From CAZWBR01 sp964404205 (lineage in GTDB: Bacteria > Bacteroidota > Bacteroidia > Bacteroidales > Prolixibacteraceae), in assembly GCA_964404205.1 (NCBI GenBank), contig CAYOJD010000129.1, positions 1 through 7,928 of the forward strand: DNA of 7,928 bases, given 5' to 3'. Positions 6,949-7,928 of this stretch are shown piece after piece. A program made the translations under genes and the position numbers. The notes beneath the pieces were generated by a model. The model made no database searches. It was not told the origin of the DNA and saw nothing but the letters and a program-made list of their open reading frames with translations. How positions within the stretch are numbered: position 1 is the stretch's first letter; the number at the start of each line of letters is the position of its first letter.

Positions 6949-7818
6949 ATGAATACCACAAGACGAAATTTTATCAAAACATCGGGATTTGCGCTTGGTT
7001 CGGTTGCGTTGGCCAGTCAGTTGCCATTCGGTTTAACAGGCTGTGCAACGCCAGTTGCGGCAAAACACGATTTTGGGTTCCAGACCTGGACCATCCGCGA
7101 AAAGCTGGTGGCCGATTTCCCCGCAACGCTAAGGGAAATGGCTGCGATGGGCTATACACAGGTTGAAATGTGTTCGCCGCTGGGTTATAAAGACGCCGGT
7201 TTTGGTCCGCTTAACAGCATGACGGGCACCGAAATGAAAAAAATAATCGACGATTCGGGACTGAAATGCGTGAGTTCTCACTACGGCATGGGCGAATTGC
7301 GCGACAGTCTCGACAACCGCATTGAATGGGCTAATCAGTTGGAAATGAAACAGATGGTATGCTCCAGTTTCTGGCTTCCGGAAGGGGCTTCGGTGGACGA
7401 ATACCGGAAAGCCTGCGAAGAGTTGAATGCCATTGGCGAAAAAACAAAGGCAGCCGGAATTCAGATGGTATTTCACAATCACCACATGGAATTTGAGAAA
7501 AGGGGAGAGGAGCTGATTTATGAAGAAATGATGAAAGTCCTGAATCCCGATTTGGTGAAAATGCAGTTTCAGGTGGCAGTGGTAAACATTGGCTACACGG
7601 CAGCTGATTATTTCAGAAAGTATCCGGGCCGGTTCCAGTCTGCACACCTCGCTGACTGGTCAAAAGCAACGGATAAACAGGTTCCTGTCGGGCAGGGAGA
7701 AGTTGACTGGAACGACTTTTTTGAAGCGGCCAAAGTTGGTGGAGTTCAGAATTTCTTTGTAGAAATGGATCCCGATGCTTTTAAGCCAAGTGCAGCGTTT
7801 TTGCTGAATCTCTCCTGA
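6949..7818 (+). CDS. Tat-exported TIM-barrel lipoprotein, sugar phosphate isomerase/epimerase superfamily
   Basis: A 289-residue protein with the AP-endonuclease-2/xylose-isomerase-like TIM-barrel fold. The start at 6949 is preferred over 6877 because it places TTRRNFIKTS (Arg5-Arg6, a Tat motif) at the N-terminus; the 24 extra upstream codons show no family features. The hydrophobic stretch ends in a clean lipobox, LTGC (Cys32), so an exported lipoprotein is predicted. The barrel begins at FGFQTW (42-47). Probable active-site motifs are QVEMCSP (Glu73), FHNHHMEF (175-182), HLADW (His233) and FVEMDP (Glu272). Where many relatives have a metal-binding Asp after strand five or six, this one reads MQFQVAV (Gln208). 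Known relatives act as isomerases, epimerases, or lyases/hydratases on keto-sugars; 'phosphate' in the family name is not informative for an exported protein. It may work with the upstream oxidoreductase (inference), but a gap separates them. Confidence 0.88.
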   Translation: MNTTRRNFIKTSGFALGSVALASQLPFGLTGCATPVAAKHDFGFQTWTIREKLVADFPATLREMAAMGYTQVEMCSPLGYKDAGFGPLNSMTGTEMKKIIDDSGLKCVSSHYGMGELRDSLDNRIEWANQLEMKQMVCSSFWLPEGASVDEYRKACEELNAIGEKTKAAGIQMVFHNHHMEFEKRGEELIYEEMMKVLNPDLVKMQFQVAVVNIGYTAADYFRKYPGRFQSAHLADWSKATDKQVPVGQGEVDWNDFFEAAKVGGVQNFFVEMDPDAFKPSAAFLLNLS

Positions 7819-7902
7819 AACGGCATGCGATAGCTATATCATTTTGTTAAGGCAAATAAAAAAGCGACTAAGAATATTGATTCTTAGTCGCTTGACTTTA
7901 AG
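7819..7902. other. Convergent spacer between isomerase-like gene and tRNA
   Basis: Short non-coding spacer between two converging transcripts. Apart from the hairpin at 7862-7893, only A/T-rich sequence is seen. Confidence 0.6.
7858..7893 (-). terminator. Intrinsic terminator of the tRNA gene
   Basis: A perfect 14-bp stem (7862-7875 with 7880-7893) closes a four-base loop. Read on the minus strand it starts about ten nt after the tRNA 3' end and runs into TTTTTTATTT, as an intrinsic terminator should. On the plus strand the stem is followed only by GACTTTA, so it may also help to end the isomerase-like transcript, though less efficiently. Confidence 0.9.
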
Positions 7903-7928
7903 TCGGGGTACCAGGATTCGAACCTGGG
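7903..7928 (-). tRNA. 3' end of a tRNA gene, probably tRNA-Pro (5' part beyond window)
   Basis: Reading the minus strand from the edge gives a T-arm with CCAGG, loop TTCGAAT and CCTGG, then the 3' acceptor strand TACCCCG and discriminator A at 7903. The next bases are CT, so CCA is not encoded, as is normal in Bacteroidota. G72 implies a C1-G72 first pair, which among bacterial elongator tRNAs is characteristic of tRNA-Pro, and A73 also fits. The anticodon is outside the window, so the isotype is inferred only. Confidence 0.82.

Noticed and set aside
7129..7647. Minus-strand open frame of 172 codons
   Set aside because: Antisense to the TIM-barrel gene in a codon-biased region; no signal, domain or start context, so a shadow frame.
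1..7928. CRISPR array, insertion sequence, integrase or phage genes
   Set aside because: No spaced repeat array, transposase or integrase motifs, or terminal inverted repeats were found on either strand.

Overview
The window looks like a carbohydrate-degradation locus from a member of the Bacteroidota (inference). The supporting signs are SusD/PUL-style secreted glycosidases carried as lipoproteins, Tat-exported Gfo/Idh/MocA and TIM-barrel proteins, starts without Shine-Dalgarno sequences in A/T-rich leaders, and promoter-like TAnnTTTG boxes. Gut and environmental Bacteroidales/Marinilabiliales are both plausible; the sequence does not settle the genus.

Layout. Positions 1-2460 (minus strand) hold a nearly complete GH95 glycoside hydrolase lipoprotein whose C-terminal end and stop codon lie beyond the left edge. 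A 130-bp divergent promoter region (2461-2590) separates it from a GH127-type beta-L-arabinofuranosidase lipoprotein on the plus strand (2591-4990). After a 151-bp spacer with repeats and a promoter-like element comes a Tat-exported Gfo/Idh/MocA oxidoreductase (5142-6656). A 292-bp spacer follows. It contains hairpin/repeat sequence and a 10-N assembly gap of unknown true size. Next is a Tat-exported, lipobox-bearing TIM-barrel protein of the sugar phosphate isomerase/epimerase superfamily, whose start is best placed at 6949. The right edge carries a strong intrinsic terminator and the 3' end of a tRNA gene, both on the minus strand; the tRNA is probably tRNA-Pro.

How the genes may work together. 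GH95 and GH127 enzymes both remove terminal L-configured sugars (L-fucose/L-galactose and beta-L-arabinofuranose) from plant or algal glycans. In the GH95 protein the residue two before the catalytic Asn-x-Asn pair is Thr rather than His. From what I recall of the family, this points to alpha-L-galactosidase rather than alpha-L-fucosidase activity. The two downstream exported proteins are a dinucleotide-dependent sugar oxidoreductase type and a TIM-barrel isomerase/lyase type. That pairing recalls the recently described oxidation/elimination (3-keto-glycoside) route of glycoside cleavage. The most interesting hypothesis here is therefore a periplasmic pathway combining classical L-sugar hydrolases with an oxidative sugar-processing pair. 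No SusC/SusD, sensor or DUF1080 gene is visible in the window, so the wider locus is needed to test it.
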